Positions 15,519 through 27,232 of a stretch of 34,439 bases of DNA are shown piece by piece. How positions within the stretch are numbered: position 1 is the first letter of the stretch; every line of letters begins with the position of its first letter. Below the pieces are notes generated by a model. That model did no database searches, had not been told where the DNA came from, and worked only from the letters and a program-made list of their open reading frames with translations. Made by a program: the position numbers and the translations under genes. This DNA comes from Mycobacterium pinniadriaticum (GTDB lineage: Bacteria > Actinomycetota > Actinomycetes > Mycobacteriales > Mycobacteriaceae): the NCBI RefSeq assembly GCF_026242045.1, contig NZ_JAPJDO010000051.1:1-34439 (forward strand), given 5' to 3'.

Positions 15519-15586
15519 GGGGCTATGGCACCGGCCTGCCGGACGCCCCGCGCCGATGACTCCCATCGGGGCGAAATACCTTCGCC
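15519..15586. other. Run of three adjacent hairpins in the PAC2/metH gap
   Basis: The 352 bases between the PAC2 start and the metH start hold no gene. At 15519-15549 GGGGC pairs with GCCCC around an inner CCGG/CCGG stem. At 15553-15569 CCGATG pairs with CATCGG around ACTCC. Directly after it, 15570-15586, GGCGAA pairs with TTCGCC around ATACC. These lie upstream of the predicted metH promoter and about 80 bases upstream of PAC2 on the other strand. I do not recognise the structure as a known RNA; GC-rich DNA makes short hairpins often. Confidence 0.4.
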
Positions 15587-15686
15587 TGCAATCTGGTTAA
15601 CGTTGACGAATGCCACGTTCCCGGCGACATCGGCGGGTCGTCCCCGTCGATGAGGTAGGTGTCCGGACGTCGGTCAGGTGACGACG

Positions 15687-15692
15687 TAGACT
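15687..15692 (+). promoter_or_regulatory. Candidate -10 box of the metH leader
   Basis: TAGACT fits TANNNT. Counting about seven bases downstream places the transcript start at 15699-15700, exactly where the first paired strand of the predicted riboswitch begins. Confidence 0.5.
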
Positions 15693-15699
15693 TTTCACC

Positions 15700-15770
15700 G
15701 TCGAGAGGCGTTGCAACGGTTGTCCGGTTCCTGCCGGTATCCGCCACGCTCGGCAGAAGCAAGGACGCCT
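15700..15770 (+). promoter_or_regulatory. Candidate S-adenosylhomocysteine (SAH) riboswitch
   Basis: The metH leader can form the nested pseudoknot of the SAH (ahcY) riboswitch. P2 is GUCGAG (15700-15705) with CUCGGC (15749-15754, one G-U pair). P1 is AGGCGU (15706-15711) with ACGCCU (15765-15770), perfect. Between them the conserved-looking UGCAACGG (15712-15719) and an internal CCGG/CCGG hairpin (15724-15737) take the place of P4. The strand order P2-P1-P4-P2'-P1' and the core text resemble the remembered consensus (GCGCUGC-AAC, GCUCGG, AA-GGCGC), with some mismatches. SAH riboswitches usually sit before ahcY, metH or metF and turn genes on when SAH is high. Assignment is by hand and needs a covariance-model score. 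Confidence 0.62.
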
Positions 15771-15784
15771 TCCGCTACGGAAGG
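15768..15784 (+). promoter_or_regulatory. SD-sequestering hairpin, riboswitch expression platform
   Basis: CCTTCCG (15768-15774) and CGGAAGG (15778-15784) pair perfectly around CTA. The right arm contains most of the metH Shine-Dalgarno GGAAGGA (15779-15785), which lies five bases before GTG 15791. The left arm shares 15768-15770 with the 3' strand of riboswitch P1, so the two helices exclude each other. Ligand-stabilised P1 would open the hairpin and expose the SD, an ON switch. Confidence 0.65.
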
Positions 15785-15790
15785 ACGGAC

Positions 15791-19537
<3,747 letters not shown>

Positions 19538-19558
19538 GTCCTGAGCCCCCGGTTACGT

Positions 19559-22216
19559 TCACCCCGCCCTGAAGTAGAGCTTGCCCCGGTACTGGAGCAG
19601 CAGGGCGACGGTCGCGGTCCAGCCGGTCTGGTGACTGGCCCCCAGCCCCCTGCCGGTATCCCCGTCGAAGTACTCGTGGAACGGCACCAGGTCACGCCAG
19701 TGCGGGTCGGTCTGGAAATACTCGTTGTCGCCGAACACCGCTCGCCGACCGCGCTCGTCGCGGACCAGGAGACCGGTGAGTTGCCGGGCCAGTCGGTCGG
19801 CCACCACCTGTAGTGACACCAGATCGGCCGAGCCCGCGGGATCAGGAACGCGGTAGGTGTCGCCGAGGAACCGGGCGTAGGAATTGAGCGCTTGAACCAG
19901 CAGAAAGTTGGTCGGCAGCCAGACCGGCCCGCGCCAGTTGGAGTTTCCGCCGAACATCCGGCTGCGTGATTCGGCCGGCTGGTAGTCGACGACATAGTCG
20001 GCGCCGTCGACGTGATAGCTGTACGGGTGGTCCCGGTGGTATCGCGACAGTGAGCGAATTCCGTTGGGGGAGAGGAACTGTTCGGGGTCCAGTAATCGGC
20101 GCAAGATCGGCGTGAGTCGATCCTGGTGGACGACGCCGATCATGAGGTGGCTACCGTCGCCGCCCGTCATCAACAACTGGACATCGTCGTCGGTGTGCTC
20201 GTAGGTCCGCGCCAGTATGTCGAGGCAGTCCCGCAGGGTCGATACCACCTCGGTCGCGCTGTTGGGAATGGCGATCGCGGCGAACAGCGGAACGATCGCC
20301 TGAATGGAGAACACTTCCAGCGATCTGCTTGTGCCGTCTGGCATCTCGATGACGTCGTGATAGAAGTTCGTGTCGTCGTTCCAGAAGCTGACCTGATAGG
20401 TGCCCTTCTCCAGCGAGTTGGCGACCAGCCACGCATCCCACACCCAGCGGCTGAACATGTCGGTGTAGCTCGGATCCTGATGGGACAGTTCAATCGCCAT
20501 CTCCAGCAGATGGAATGTCAGTGCCGCCATCCATGCGGTGCCGTCGACTTCGGCGAGTTGACCACCGGTCGGAAGCGGCTCGTCGCGGTCGAACACCCCG
20601 ATGTTGTCCATGCCGAGGAACCCGCCCCCGAACACACCCCGGTTGGTGTCGTCCTTCTGATTGAGCCACCACATGGCATTGAGGGTGGCCGATCGGTACG
20701 CGCTGGCCAGGAAGTCCCAGTCCCCGACGCCGCTGCGGAGTTGGTCGAGTTGGTAGATCTGCCAGGACGCCCAGGCATGGACGGGTGGGTTGGTGTCTCC
20801 GAACTTCCATTCGTAGGCCGGGATCTGGCCGTGCGGGTGCTGCGCGGTGGAATCGTGCAGCACAAGTATCTGCGCCTTGGCGAACTCGGGATCGATGAGC
20901 GCCATGGCGACGCAGTGGAAGGCCAGGTCCCAGGCGGCGAACCAGGGGTACTCCCACGCGTCGGGCATCAGGATGACGTCGGTGACGGCGAAGTGTTGCC
21001 AGTCCTTGTTGCGGCCGGCCCAGCGTTCGCGTGGCGGCGTCGGTTGTCCGGGATCGCCCTTGAGCCAGCGCCGAACCGGGTAGTTGTAGAACTGTTTGCA
21101 CCACAGCAGTCCCGCCAACGCCTGGCGTTGCACGAGCCGCTCGTCGTCGCTCAGTTCTGCCGCCGCGACGGAAAGGTAGAACTCGTCGGACTCACGTTTG
21201 CGTTGTGCGAGAACCACATCGGCATGGTCGGGTGGATGGGTGGCATCGGTCGTGGAGAAATGCACGGTGACGGTGAATGTTTCGCCGGATTGCACGGTCG
21301 TCGACACGTCGGCCGCGACCTTGCTGCCCTCGTTCGTGTCGACGGCGTCCGATATCCCGTTGACGACGTAGTCGTTGATGCCGTTCTTGGTGGTGGCTGA
21401 TGTGTTGGCCGAGGAGAACAACTGGCGATTGTCGGTCTCGTTCTCACAGAACACCAAGTGCGGGGTGTCGTCGCGGGAGGTGGTGACCGTGAACCACCGC
21501 CGGCCGAGCTTCGGGTGCCAGGTGCATGCTGCACCGTCACCGCAGGCGGTGATCCTTCCCCGAGGTTGGTCCGGTTCCCAGGACCAGGTGTTGCGATACC
21601 AGAGTTGGGGAAGGACGTGGACCGGTGCGGCGTCGGGCCCTCGGTTGGTCACCGTGATCCGGCAATAGACGTCCTCGGGGCCATCCTTCGCGTAGGCCAC
21701 TTCGACGTCGAAATAGCGTTGTTGGAGCCATTGTTGGCGCAAAGCGTCGAACAATTCGTATTCGTCGTCGTCGGAACCGCGTTGCAAATTGGTGTGCAGC
21801 AGATCCGCATACGGGAACGCGGCGTGCGGGTACTTGTAGACCATGGACGCATAGGCGTGGGAGGGCAGGTTATCGGTGTAGAACCAATAGTCCTTGACGT
21901 CCTCGCCGTGGTTGCCTTCCTCGTTGGCCACCCCGTAGGGCCGCTCCTTGAGGATGGGGTCGTGTCCGTTCCACAGTGCGACGCCCAGGCAGATGGTCTG
22001 CTCGTCGTCACACCAGCCAGCCAGGCCGTCCTCGCTCCACCGGTAGGCCCTCCTGTGGGCGTGGTCGAACGGGAGGTACGCCCAGGCGTCGCCGTCGGTG
22101 CTGTAGTCCTCCCGGACGGTGCCCCAGGCGCGCTCGCTCAGGTAGGTTCCCCAGCGGCGCCACGGCGAGAGTCCGGCGTTGGCCTCGTCGAGGCGTTTCT
22201 GCTCGGCTGTGCTCAC
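19559..22216 (-). CDS. GH63/MGH1-like glycoside hydrolase
   Basis: An 885-residue cytoplasmic protein with an N-terminal beta-rich half (about 1-350, including LSERAWGTVREDYS and VCRITV-type strands) and a C-terminal (alpha/alpha)6 barrel of the GH63/MGH1 type. Barrel blocks are PWFAAWDLAFH with candidate acid D430, NSNWRGPVWLPTNFLL, and FHEYFDGDTGRGLGASHQTGW with candidate base E848. These fit an alpha-glucosidase-type hydrolase; the substrate is unknown. It is about twice the size of the mycobacterial glucosylglycerate hydrolase of GH63. GTG 22216 overlaps the zwf stop (GTGA), so it is the last gene of a coupled gnd2-zwf1-hydrolase unit. There is no signal peptide. Confidence 0.82.
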   Translation of the reverse strand: MSTAEQKRLDEANAGLSPWRRWGTYLSERAWGTVREDYSTDGDAWAYLPFDHAHRRAYRWSEDGLAGWCDDEQTICLGVALWNGHDPILKERPYGVANEEGNHGEDVKDYWFYTDNLPSHAYASMVYKYPHAAFPYADLLHTNLQRGSDDDEYELFDALRQQWLQQRYFDVEVAYAKDGPEDVYCRITVTNRGPDAAPVHVLPQLWYRNTWSWEPDQPRGRITACGDGAACTWHPKLGRRWFTVTTSRDDTPHLVFCENETDNRQLFSSANTSATTKNGINDYVVNGISDAVDTNEGSKVAADVSTTVQSGETFTVTVHFSTTDATHPPDHADVVLAQRKRESDEFYLSVAAAELSDDERLVQRQALAGLLWCKQFYNYPVRRWLKGDPGQPTPPRERWAGRNKDWQHFAVTDVILMPDAWEYPWFAAWDLAFHCVAMALIDPEFAKAQILVLHDSTAQHPHGQIPAYEWKFGDTNPPVHAWASWQIYQLDQLRSGVGDWDFLASAYRSATLNAMWWLNQKDDTNRGVFGGGFLGMDNIGVFDRDEPLPTGGQLAEVDGTAWMAALTFHLLEMAIELSHQDPSYTDMFSRWVWDAWLVANSLEKGTYQVSFWNDDTNFYHDVIEMPDGTSRSLEVFSIQAIVPLFAAIAIPNSATEVVSTLRDCLDILARTYEHTDDDVQLLMTGGDGSHLMIGVVHQDRLTPILRRLLDPEQFLSPNGIRSLSRYHRDHPYSYHVDGADYVVDYQPAESRSRMFGGNSNWRGPVWLPTNFLLVQALNSYARFLGDTYRVPDPAGSADLVSLQVVADRLARQLTGLLVRDERGRRAVFGDNEYFQTDPHWRDLVPFHEYFDGDTGRGLGASHQTGWTATVALLLQYRGKLYFRAG

Positions 22217-23616
22217 TGGTGCGCTGGCAACCAGGGCTGGCGCCAGGCCGGGAATCCGGCGACCAGGGTGTCGGTACCCGACGGTCCCCACGAGCCCGGC
22301 TGGTAGACCTCGACCGGCGGCGGAGATTCCAGCAGCGGCTGCACGATCCGCCAGGTCTCCTCGACGGCGTCCTCCCTGATGAACTGGCTGGAGTCGCCGT
22401 GCATGGCATCGAAGAGCAGCCGCTCGTAGGGCTCGGGCGCCTCGGTCATCTCCTCGGCGAACACCAAGGACAGGTTCACGGCACGGGTGGCGTCGGCGCC
22501 GCTGTCCTTGGCCTGCAACACCAGATCGACACCGGGATTGGGATCGATCCGGAAGATGAGCTCGTTGGGCTCTTTCACCTTCGGTAGGAACGGCAGCGGC
22601 GGCGGTCGCTTGAAGATCACCCGAATCTCGGTGGCCCGCAACGGGAGAGCTTTGCCTGCTCGGATGAAGAAGGGCACACCCGACCAGCGCCAGTTGTCGA
22701 TGTGCAACTTCAACGCCGCGAAGGTCTCGGTCGCAGAACCCGGCGCGACACCGTCGACGTCGAGGTAGCCGGCGTACTGGCCACGCACGTAGTGGCTGGG
22801 GTCGGCGGGGCGGATGCACTTGAACAGCTCGGCCCGCTTGTCCCGGAACCCGTCCGGTCCGCCGCTGGAGGGTTCGGAGGCGATCAGTCCGATCAATTGC
22901 AGTAGATGATTCTGCACGACGTCGCGCAACGCGCCGACCGGGTCGTAGAAGTGGCCGCGATCCGCCACGCCGAAGTTCTCGGCCATCGTGATCTGCACGG
23001 CTTCGATCCGGTCACGATTCCACAGCGGCTCGATGATGGAGTTGGAGAACCGGATGTAGCGGATATCCATCGCCGGTTCCTTGCCCAGGAAGTGGTCGAT
23101 GCGGTAGATCTGCCACTCCTGCAGGTGGGCACTCAACTGGTCGTTGAGCGCCTTGGCCGAAGAAAGGTCATGCCCGAACGGCTTCTCCACCACGACCCTG
23201 GCGTTTCCGGTGAGGCCGGCACCGGCCAGGCCGTCGACCACCCGTCCGAACAGAGACGGCGGAATCTCCAGATAGAAAACCGGATTCGCGCTTCCGCTGA
23301 TGGCTGCGGCCACCTTGTCGTAGGTAGCCGCGTCGGCGAAGTCACCGGACACCATCGACAGCCGATCCGCGAATCGGGCGAAGATGTCGTCATCCACGGG
23401 TTCGCCGGTTGCCGCGATAGCCTCCCGCGCATGCTTGCGCAGCTCGGCGGCGGACCAGTCGTCGAACGCCACGCCGACGACCGGGCAGCCGAGCAGGCCG
23501 CGCCGCTCCAGGCGGTACAGCGACCGGAAGGTCATCTTCTTTGCCAGGTCTCCGGTGATGCCGAAGACCACGAGTACGTCGGCGGGACCGGGGTTCTGCG
23601 CGCTCGAGGGCGTCAC
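22213..23616 (-). CDS. zwf: Glucose-6-phosphate dehydrogenase, Zwf1 type
   Basis: Oxidises glucose 6-phosphate to 6-phosphogluconolactone in the oxidative pentose phosphate pathway. The 467-residue protein has the coenzyme motif GITGDLA (19-25) in place of the commoner GASGDLA, the substrate-binding EKPFGHD (144-150) and the active-site signature RIDHFLGKE (172-180). The GIT variant, the wording and the pairing with gnd2 match M. tuberculosis Zwf1 (Rv1121), not Zwf2. GTG 23616 overlaps the stop of gnd2 by four bases, and its own stop overlaps the glycosidase start. Coenzyme preference cannot be settled from sequence alone. Confidence 0.94.
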   Translation of the reverse strand: MTPSSAQNPGPADVLVVFGITGDLAKKMTFRSLYRLERRGLLGCPVVGVAFDDWSAAELRKHAREAIAATGEPVDDDIFARFADRLSMVSGDFADAATYDKVAAAISGSANPVFYLEIPPSLFGRVVDGLAGAGLTGNARVVVEKPFGHDLSSAKALNDQLSAHLQEWQIYRIDHFLGKEPAMDIRYIRFSNSIIEPLWNRDRIEAVQITMAENFGVADRGHFYDPVGALRDVVQNHLLQLIGLIASEPSSGGPDGFRDKRAELFKCIRPADPSHYVRGQYAGYLDVDGVAPGSATETFAALKLHIDNWRWSGVPFFIRAGKALPLRATEIRVIFKRPPPLPFLPKVKEPNELIFRIDPNPGVDLVLQAKDSGADATRAVNLSLVFAEEMTEAPEPYERLLFDAMHGDSSQFIREDAVEETWRIVQPLLESPPPVEVYQPGSWGPSGTDTLVAGFPAWRQPWLPAHQ

Positions 23617-24644
23617 TTCTTCTCCGCGTGACCGCCGAACTCGCTGCGCATCGCCGAGAGTATCTGGTCGGTGAACTCTCCGAGCTGACGGGATTGGAAG
23701 CGCTCGTAGAGCGCGGTGGTGATCACCGAGGCGGGGATGCCTTCATCCACAGCGGCGAGCACCGTCCACCGTCCTTCGCCGGAATCGGATACCCGCCCGG
23801 AGAATTGGTCGAGATCAGGCGAGGCGGCGAACGCGTCGGCGATCAGGTCCACCAGCCAGGATCCCACCACCGAGCCGCGGCGCCAGACCTCGGCGACCTC
23901 GCCGACATTGATGTCGTACTGGTAGGCCCACGGGTCGCGCAGGGGGGTGGTCTCGGCGTCGATCACTCGATCCACCTTGCCGGCATTCGCGTGCTTGATG
24001 ATGCTCAGCCCCTCCGCGATCGCCGCCATCATCCCGTACTCGACACCGTTGTGGACCATCTTCACGAAGTGCCCGGCGCCGTTGGGTCCGCAGTGCAGAT
24101 AGCCCTCGGGTGCGGTACCGGTCGCGTCCGCCGGCCGGCTGGGGGTGGGTTCGGCCGTCCCGATCCCCGGTGCGATGGTCTTGAAGATCGGATCGAGGCG
24201 GGTCACCACGTCGGTCTCCCCGCCGATCATCAGACAGTAGCCGCGGTCCAGCCCCCACACGCCGCCACTGGTACCGCAATCGACGTAATGCAGGCCACTC
24301 TTGGCGAGCGTCTGTGCCCGGGTGATGTCGTCGCGATAGTACGAGTTCCCGCCGTCGATCACGGCGTCCCCGGGCGCCAGCAGCGGGACGAGGGCATCGA
24401 GGGTCGAATCGACGATCGCGGCCGGCAGCATCAGCCAGATGGCCCGGGGCGCGTCGAGTTTGCCGACCAGATCCTCGAGGGTGGCGGCGCCGGTTGCGCC
24501 TTCGGCCGCCAGTTCGCTCACGGCGGCCGCGTTCACGTCGTAGACGACGCATCTGTGTCCGTCTCGCATCAAGCGTCGAACGAGGTTCGCCCCCATCCGT
24601 CCCAGCCCGATCATGCCCAGCTGCATCGGTGCCGCACTGACCAC
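23613..24644 (-). CDS. gnd2: 6-phosphogluconate dehydrogenase, short Gnd2 type
   Basis: Oxidatively decarboxylates 6-phosphogluconate to ribulose 5-phosphate. At 343 residues it is the short GndB-like form, lacking the long C-terminal repeat of the 470-residue enzymes. Visible are the N-terminal nucleotide fold GMIGLGRMGANLVRRL, CGTSGGVWGLDRGYCLMIGG at the substrate site and GAGHFVKMVHNGVEYGMM with the catalytic lysine. The wording matches M. tuberculosis Gnd2 (Rv1122), the partner of zwf1. The GTG start 24644 follows an AGGGAGA at about 24651-24657; ATG 24626 is an alternative. It is the first gene of the unit and is divergent from the HAD gene. Confidence 0.93.
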   Translation of the reverse strand: MVSAAPMQLGMIGLGRMGANLVRRLMRDGHRCVVYDVNAAAVSELAAEGATGAATLEDLVGKLDAPRAIWLMLPAAIVDSTLDALVPLLAPGDAVIDGGNSYYRDDITRAQTLAKSGLHYVDCGTSGGVWGLDRGYCLMIGGETDVVTRLDPIFKTIAPGIGTAEPTPSRPADATGTAPEGYLHCGPNGAGHFVKMVHNGVEYGMMAAIAEGLSIIKHANAGKVDRVIDAETTPLRDPWAYQYDINVGEVAEVWRRGSVVGSWLVDLIADAFAASPDLDQFSGRVSDSGEGRWTVLAAVDEGIPASVITTALYERFQSRQLGEFTDQILSAMRSEFGGHAEKK

Positions 24645-24683
24645 GGTGTCTCCCTCGCGTTGTGTGTTGACGATTTCGGCGGT

Positions 24684-24713
24684 TTCTGACGGTCGGTACC
24701 CCTGATCGATACC
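24684..24713 (+). promoter_or_regulatory. Candidate promoter for the HAD gene
   Basis: CTGACG (24684-24689) and TACCTT (24708-24713) are spaced by 18 bases and resemble -35 and -10 boxes. On the opposite strand TAAGGT (24714-24709) could serve gnd2, so the two divergent promoters would overlap. This is a pattern match only. Confidence 0.4.
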
Positions 24714-24750
24714 TTAGTGCAGCAAATTCGCTCGGATTCGAGGTCAGGGC

Positions 24751-25458
24751 ATGTTGGGTGGCACAATCGTGGGCGTGCGCGCGGTCTTGTGGGATATGGA
24801 CGGCACACTCGTCGACTCCGAAAAGCTGTGGGACGTTGCGATCAACGAGTTGTACGCACGACACGGCCGGGTGCTGACGCCCGAGGTCCGCGAGGCCACG
24901 GTGGGTGGTTCGGCCGAGGGCGTGATCCGCATCGTGTTCGACGATCTGGGTCTGGACCCCGACCCGGGCCGGATGGTCGAGGTCGCCGACTGGATGCACG
25001 ACTACGTCGGTGAATTGTTCACGACCGGGCTGCCGTGGTGTCCTGGCGCGCGGGAGCTGCTCGACGCGCTGTCGGGCTCGGGAGTTCCGATGGCACTGGT
25101 GACCAACACCCGCAGGAAGCTGACCGAGAACGCACTGAACAGCATTGGCAGGGAATACTTTTCGGTTACCGTCTGCGCCGACGAAGTGATGGAGGGTAAA
25201 CCCGCCCCCGACGTGTATCTGCGGGCGGCCGAACTGCTGGGCGTGGTCGCGGGCGAGTGCCTGGCCATCGAGGACTCCGTCACCGGGGCGGCCGCGGCCG
25301 AGGATGCCGGATGCCCGGTGTTGGTGGTGCCCAACGACGTGGATGTACCCGCCAGCCCCCGCCGGCGCCACGTTTCGTCGCTGACCGGGCTGGGCATCCC
25401 GCAGTTGCGACAGATCTACGCGGACCTGCGCCTCGGGCTCGGCGAACGCTCGGCCTGA
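24751..25458 (+). CDS. HAD family hydrolase (sugar-phosphatase-like)
   Basis: A 235-residue HAD phosphatase or phosphomutase-like protein. Motif I is DMDGTLVDSE with the nucleophile and acid aspartates, followed by a helical cap domain (about 25-95), motif II in ALVTNTRRK, motif III lysine in EGKPAPDVY, and motif IV in IEDSVTGAAAAEDAG. The cap type and wording fit the beta-phosphoglucomutase/phosphoglycolate phosphatase group; the substrate is unknown. ATG 24751 is used, but GTG 24769 or GTG 24775 would give the compact start common in homologues. Its place beside the pentose phosphate unit and a sugar permease suggests a sugar phosphate substrate. Confidence 0.85.
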   Translation: MLGGTIVGVRAVLWDMDGTLVDSEKLWDVAINELYARHGRVLTPEVREATVGGSAEGVIRIVFDDLGLDPDPGRMVEVADWMHDYVGELFTTGLPWCPGARELLDALSGSGVPMALVTNTRRKLTENALNSIGREYFSVTVCADEVMEGKPAPDVYLRAAELLGVVAGECLAIEDSVTGAAAAEDAGCPVLVVPNDVDVPASPRRRHVSSLTGLGIPQLRQIYADLRLGLGERSA

Positions 25459-25545
25459 ACTGCTGGCCGATATCGCCGTGCCGCGGCTGCGTCTGTGCAA
25501 TCGTAGTTGCCACCAGGTTTCGCAGCGCTGCGGAGAGGACGTCTC

Positions 25546-27009
25546 ATGGCCGGCCAGGGACCACCCAGTGACACACCGTCGGCCTTCGAGGACGACAACT
25601 ACTCATCCGGCGGCACGGCCGTCCGAATCGCCTCCGTAGCAGCACTCGGCGGCCTGCTCTTCGGCTACGACAGCGCGGTCATCAACGGTGCGGTGGCCTC
25701 CATCCAGAGTCACTTCGGGATCAACAACGCCTCACTCGGATTCGCTGTCGCCTCGGCGTTGCTGGGTGCGGCCGCCGGCGCCATGACCGCGGGCCGGATG
25801 GCCGACCGGCTGGGCCGCATCGCCGTCATGAAGATCGCCGCGGTGCTGTTCCTCATCAGCGCCATCGGGACCGGCTTCGCCACCAGTGTGTGGGTGATCG
25901 TGGTGTTCCGGATCGTCGGTGGTATCGGCGTCGGTGTGGCCTCGGTGATCGCGCCGGCCTACATCGCCGAGACATCCCCGCCGCGCATCCGGGGCCGGCT
26001 CGGCTCGCTGCAACAGCTGGCCATCGTGTCCGGCATCTTCCTGTCGCTGGCGGTCGACTACGCGCTGGCGCACATCGCCGGTGGCGCCACCGAGGAGCTG
26101 TGGCTGGGCATGGAGGCCTGGCGATGGATGTTCCTGGCGATGGCGCTTCCCGCGATCCTGTACGGCGTGCTGGCGTTCACCATTCCGGAGTCTCCGCGGT
26201 ACCTCGTTGCCACCCATCGCATTCCAGAAGCCCGCAAGGTGTTGACGATGCTGCTGGGGGAGAAGAACCTCGAGATCACCATCAGCCGCATCCAGACCAC
26301 ACTCGATCGTGAGGACAAGCCGTCGTGGCGGGACCTGCGAAAGCCCGCCGGCGGACTGTACGGCATCGTGTGGGTGGGTCTCGGCCTGTCGATCTTCCAG
26401 CAGTTCGTCGGGATCAACGTGATCTTCTACTACTCCAACGTGTTGTGGGAGGCGGTCGGATTCGACGAGAGCTCGTCGTTCGTGATCACGGTCATCACGT
26501 CGATCGTCAACATCCTGACCACCCTGATCGCCATCGCGCTGATCGACAAGATCGGCCGCAAGCCGCTGCTGCTGATCGGATCGAGTGGCATGGCGATCAC
26601 ACTGGCCACCATGGCTGTCATTTTCGGCACCGCGACGCAGGTGGACGGCTCGCCGCAGCTCGGGGACGTGACGGGGCCGATCGCACTGATCGCCGCCAAC
26701 CTGTTCGTGGTGGCGTTCGGTATGTCGTGGGGCCCGGTGGTGTGGGTGCTGCTCGGCGAGATGTTCCCCAACCGCATCCGGGCGGCCGCGCTCGGCCTGG
26801 CCGCGGCCGGGCAGTGGGCCGCCAACTGGCTGATCACCGTGACCTTCCCGGCGCTGCGCGATGTCCTGGGCATGGCGTACGGCTTCTACGCGCTGTGCGC
26901 CATCCTGTCGGGGTTGTTCGTGTGGAAGTGGGTCATGGAGACCAAGGGTGTCGCGCTGGAAGACATGCACGCCGAGTTGCTGCATGAGGACAAGCCCGTC
27001 ACGCACTGA
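25546..27009 (+). CDS. glcP: MFS sugar porter, GlcP-like glucose permease
   Basis: A 487-residue, 12-helix sugar porter of the major facilitator superfamily, a proton symporter for a hexose. Family motifs are GRMADRLGR (83-91) in the loop after helix 2, PESPRYL (214-220) at the end of helix 6, QQFVGINVIFYYS (285-297) in helix 7, DKIGRKPLL between helices 8 and 9, and VVWVLLGEMFPNRIR near helix 10. ATG 25546 is chosen over an in-frame 25507 start because GGAGAGG lies seven bases upstream. The M. smegmatis glucose permease GlcP is, as I recall, encoded in this same neighbourhood. Glucose as substrate is likely but not proven; other hexoses are possible. Confidence 0.85.
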   Translation: MAGQGPPSDTPSAFEDDNYSSGGTAVRIASVAALGGLLFGYDSAVINGAVASIQSHFGINNASLGFAVASALLGAAAGAMTAGRMADRLGRIAVMKIAAVLFLISAIGTGFATSVWVIVVFRIVGGIGVGVASVIAPAYIAETSPPRIRGRLGSLQQLAIVSGIFLSLAVDYALAHIAGGATEELWLGMEAWRWMFLAMALPAILYGVLAFTIPESPRYLVATHRIPEARKVLTMLLGEKNLEITISRIQTTLDREDKPSWRDLRKPAGGLYGIVWVGLGLSIFQQFVGINVIFYYSNVLWEAVGFDESSSFVITVITSIVNILTTLIAIALIDKIGRKPLLLIGSSGMAITLATMAVIFGTATQVDGSPQLGDVTGPIALIAANLFVVAFGMSWGPVVWVLLGEMFPNRIRAAALGLAAAGQWAANWLITVTFPALRDVLGMAYGFYALCAILSGLFVWKWVMETKGVALEDMHAELLHEDKPVTH

Positions 27010-27232
27010 GGAGCCCGGGTCGATCCCGCTGGTTGCGGCCGGCGTTCGCTTCGGGTCCGGCGACGGGTGCCACGGCAGCGATCACAGTACGGTGTCGGAT
27101 ATAGCCATTCACCATGTGTTCGGCCGCGTGTTCGCGTTAACTAACTTCCCATCGACAGACCGGTTGACGCGTGCGGTAAATCCACCTGTGAGCGGCACCG
27201 GCGCAGGGCGGGGCTAGGCGGGGGCAGGCGTT
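27010..27232. other. Intergenic region between glcP and the GGDEF-EAL gene
   Basis: No gene is seen in these 223 bases. GTTAACTAACTT (about 27136-27147) contains a TANNNT-type box, and TTGACG at about 27163 resembles a -35, but no well-spaced pair stands out. I looked for a c-di-GMP riboswitch because of the downstream gene and found none. Confidence 0.4.

Noticed and set aside
15659..15790. In-frame upstream extension of metH beginning at 15659
   Set aside because: It runs through the predicted promoter and riboswitch, has no conserved residues, and GTG 15791 has a proper Shine-Dalgarno.
15600..15790. Cobalamin, SAM-I or SAM-IV riboswitch before metH
   Set aside because: I looked for the B12 box and the SAM aptamer cores and did not find them; the pairing order fits the SAH type better.
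23815..25500. Minus-strand 561-codon frame across gnd2 and the HAD gene
   Set aside because: It overlaps two well-supported genes and is rich in Arg/Gly/Asp as expected for an out-of-frame reading.
27010..27232. Cyclic di-GMP riboswitch before the GGDEF-EAL gene
   Set aside because: No GEMM-type core or paired stems could be found.
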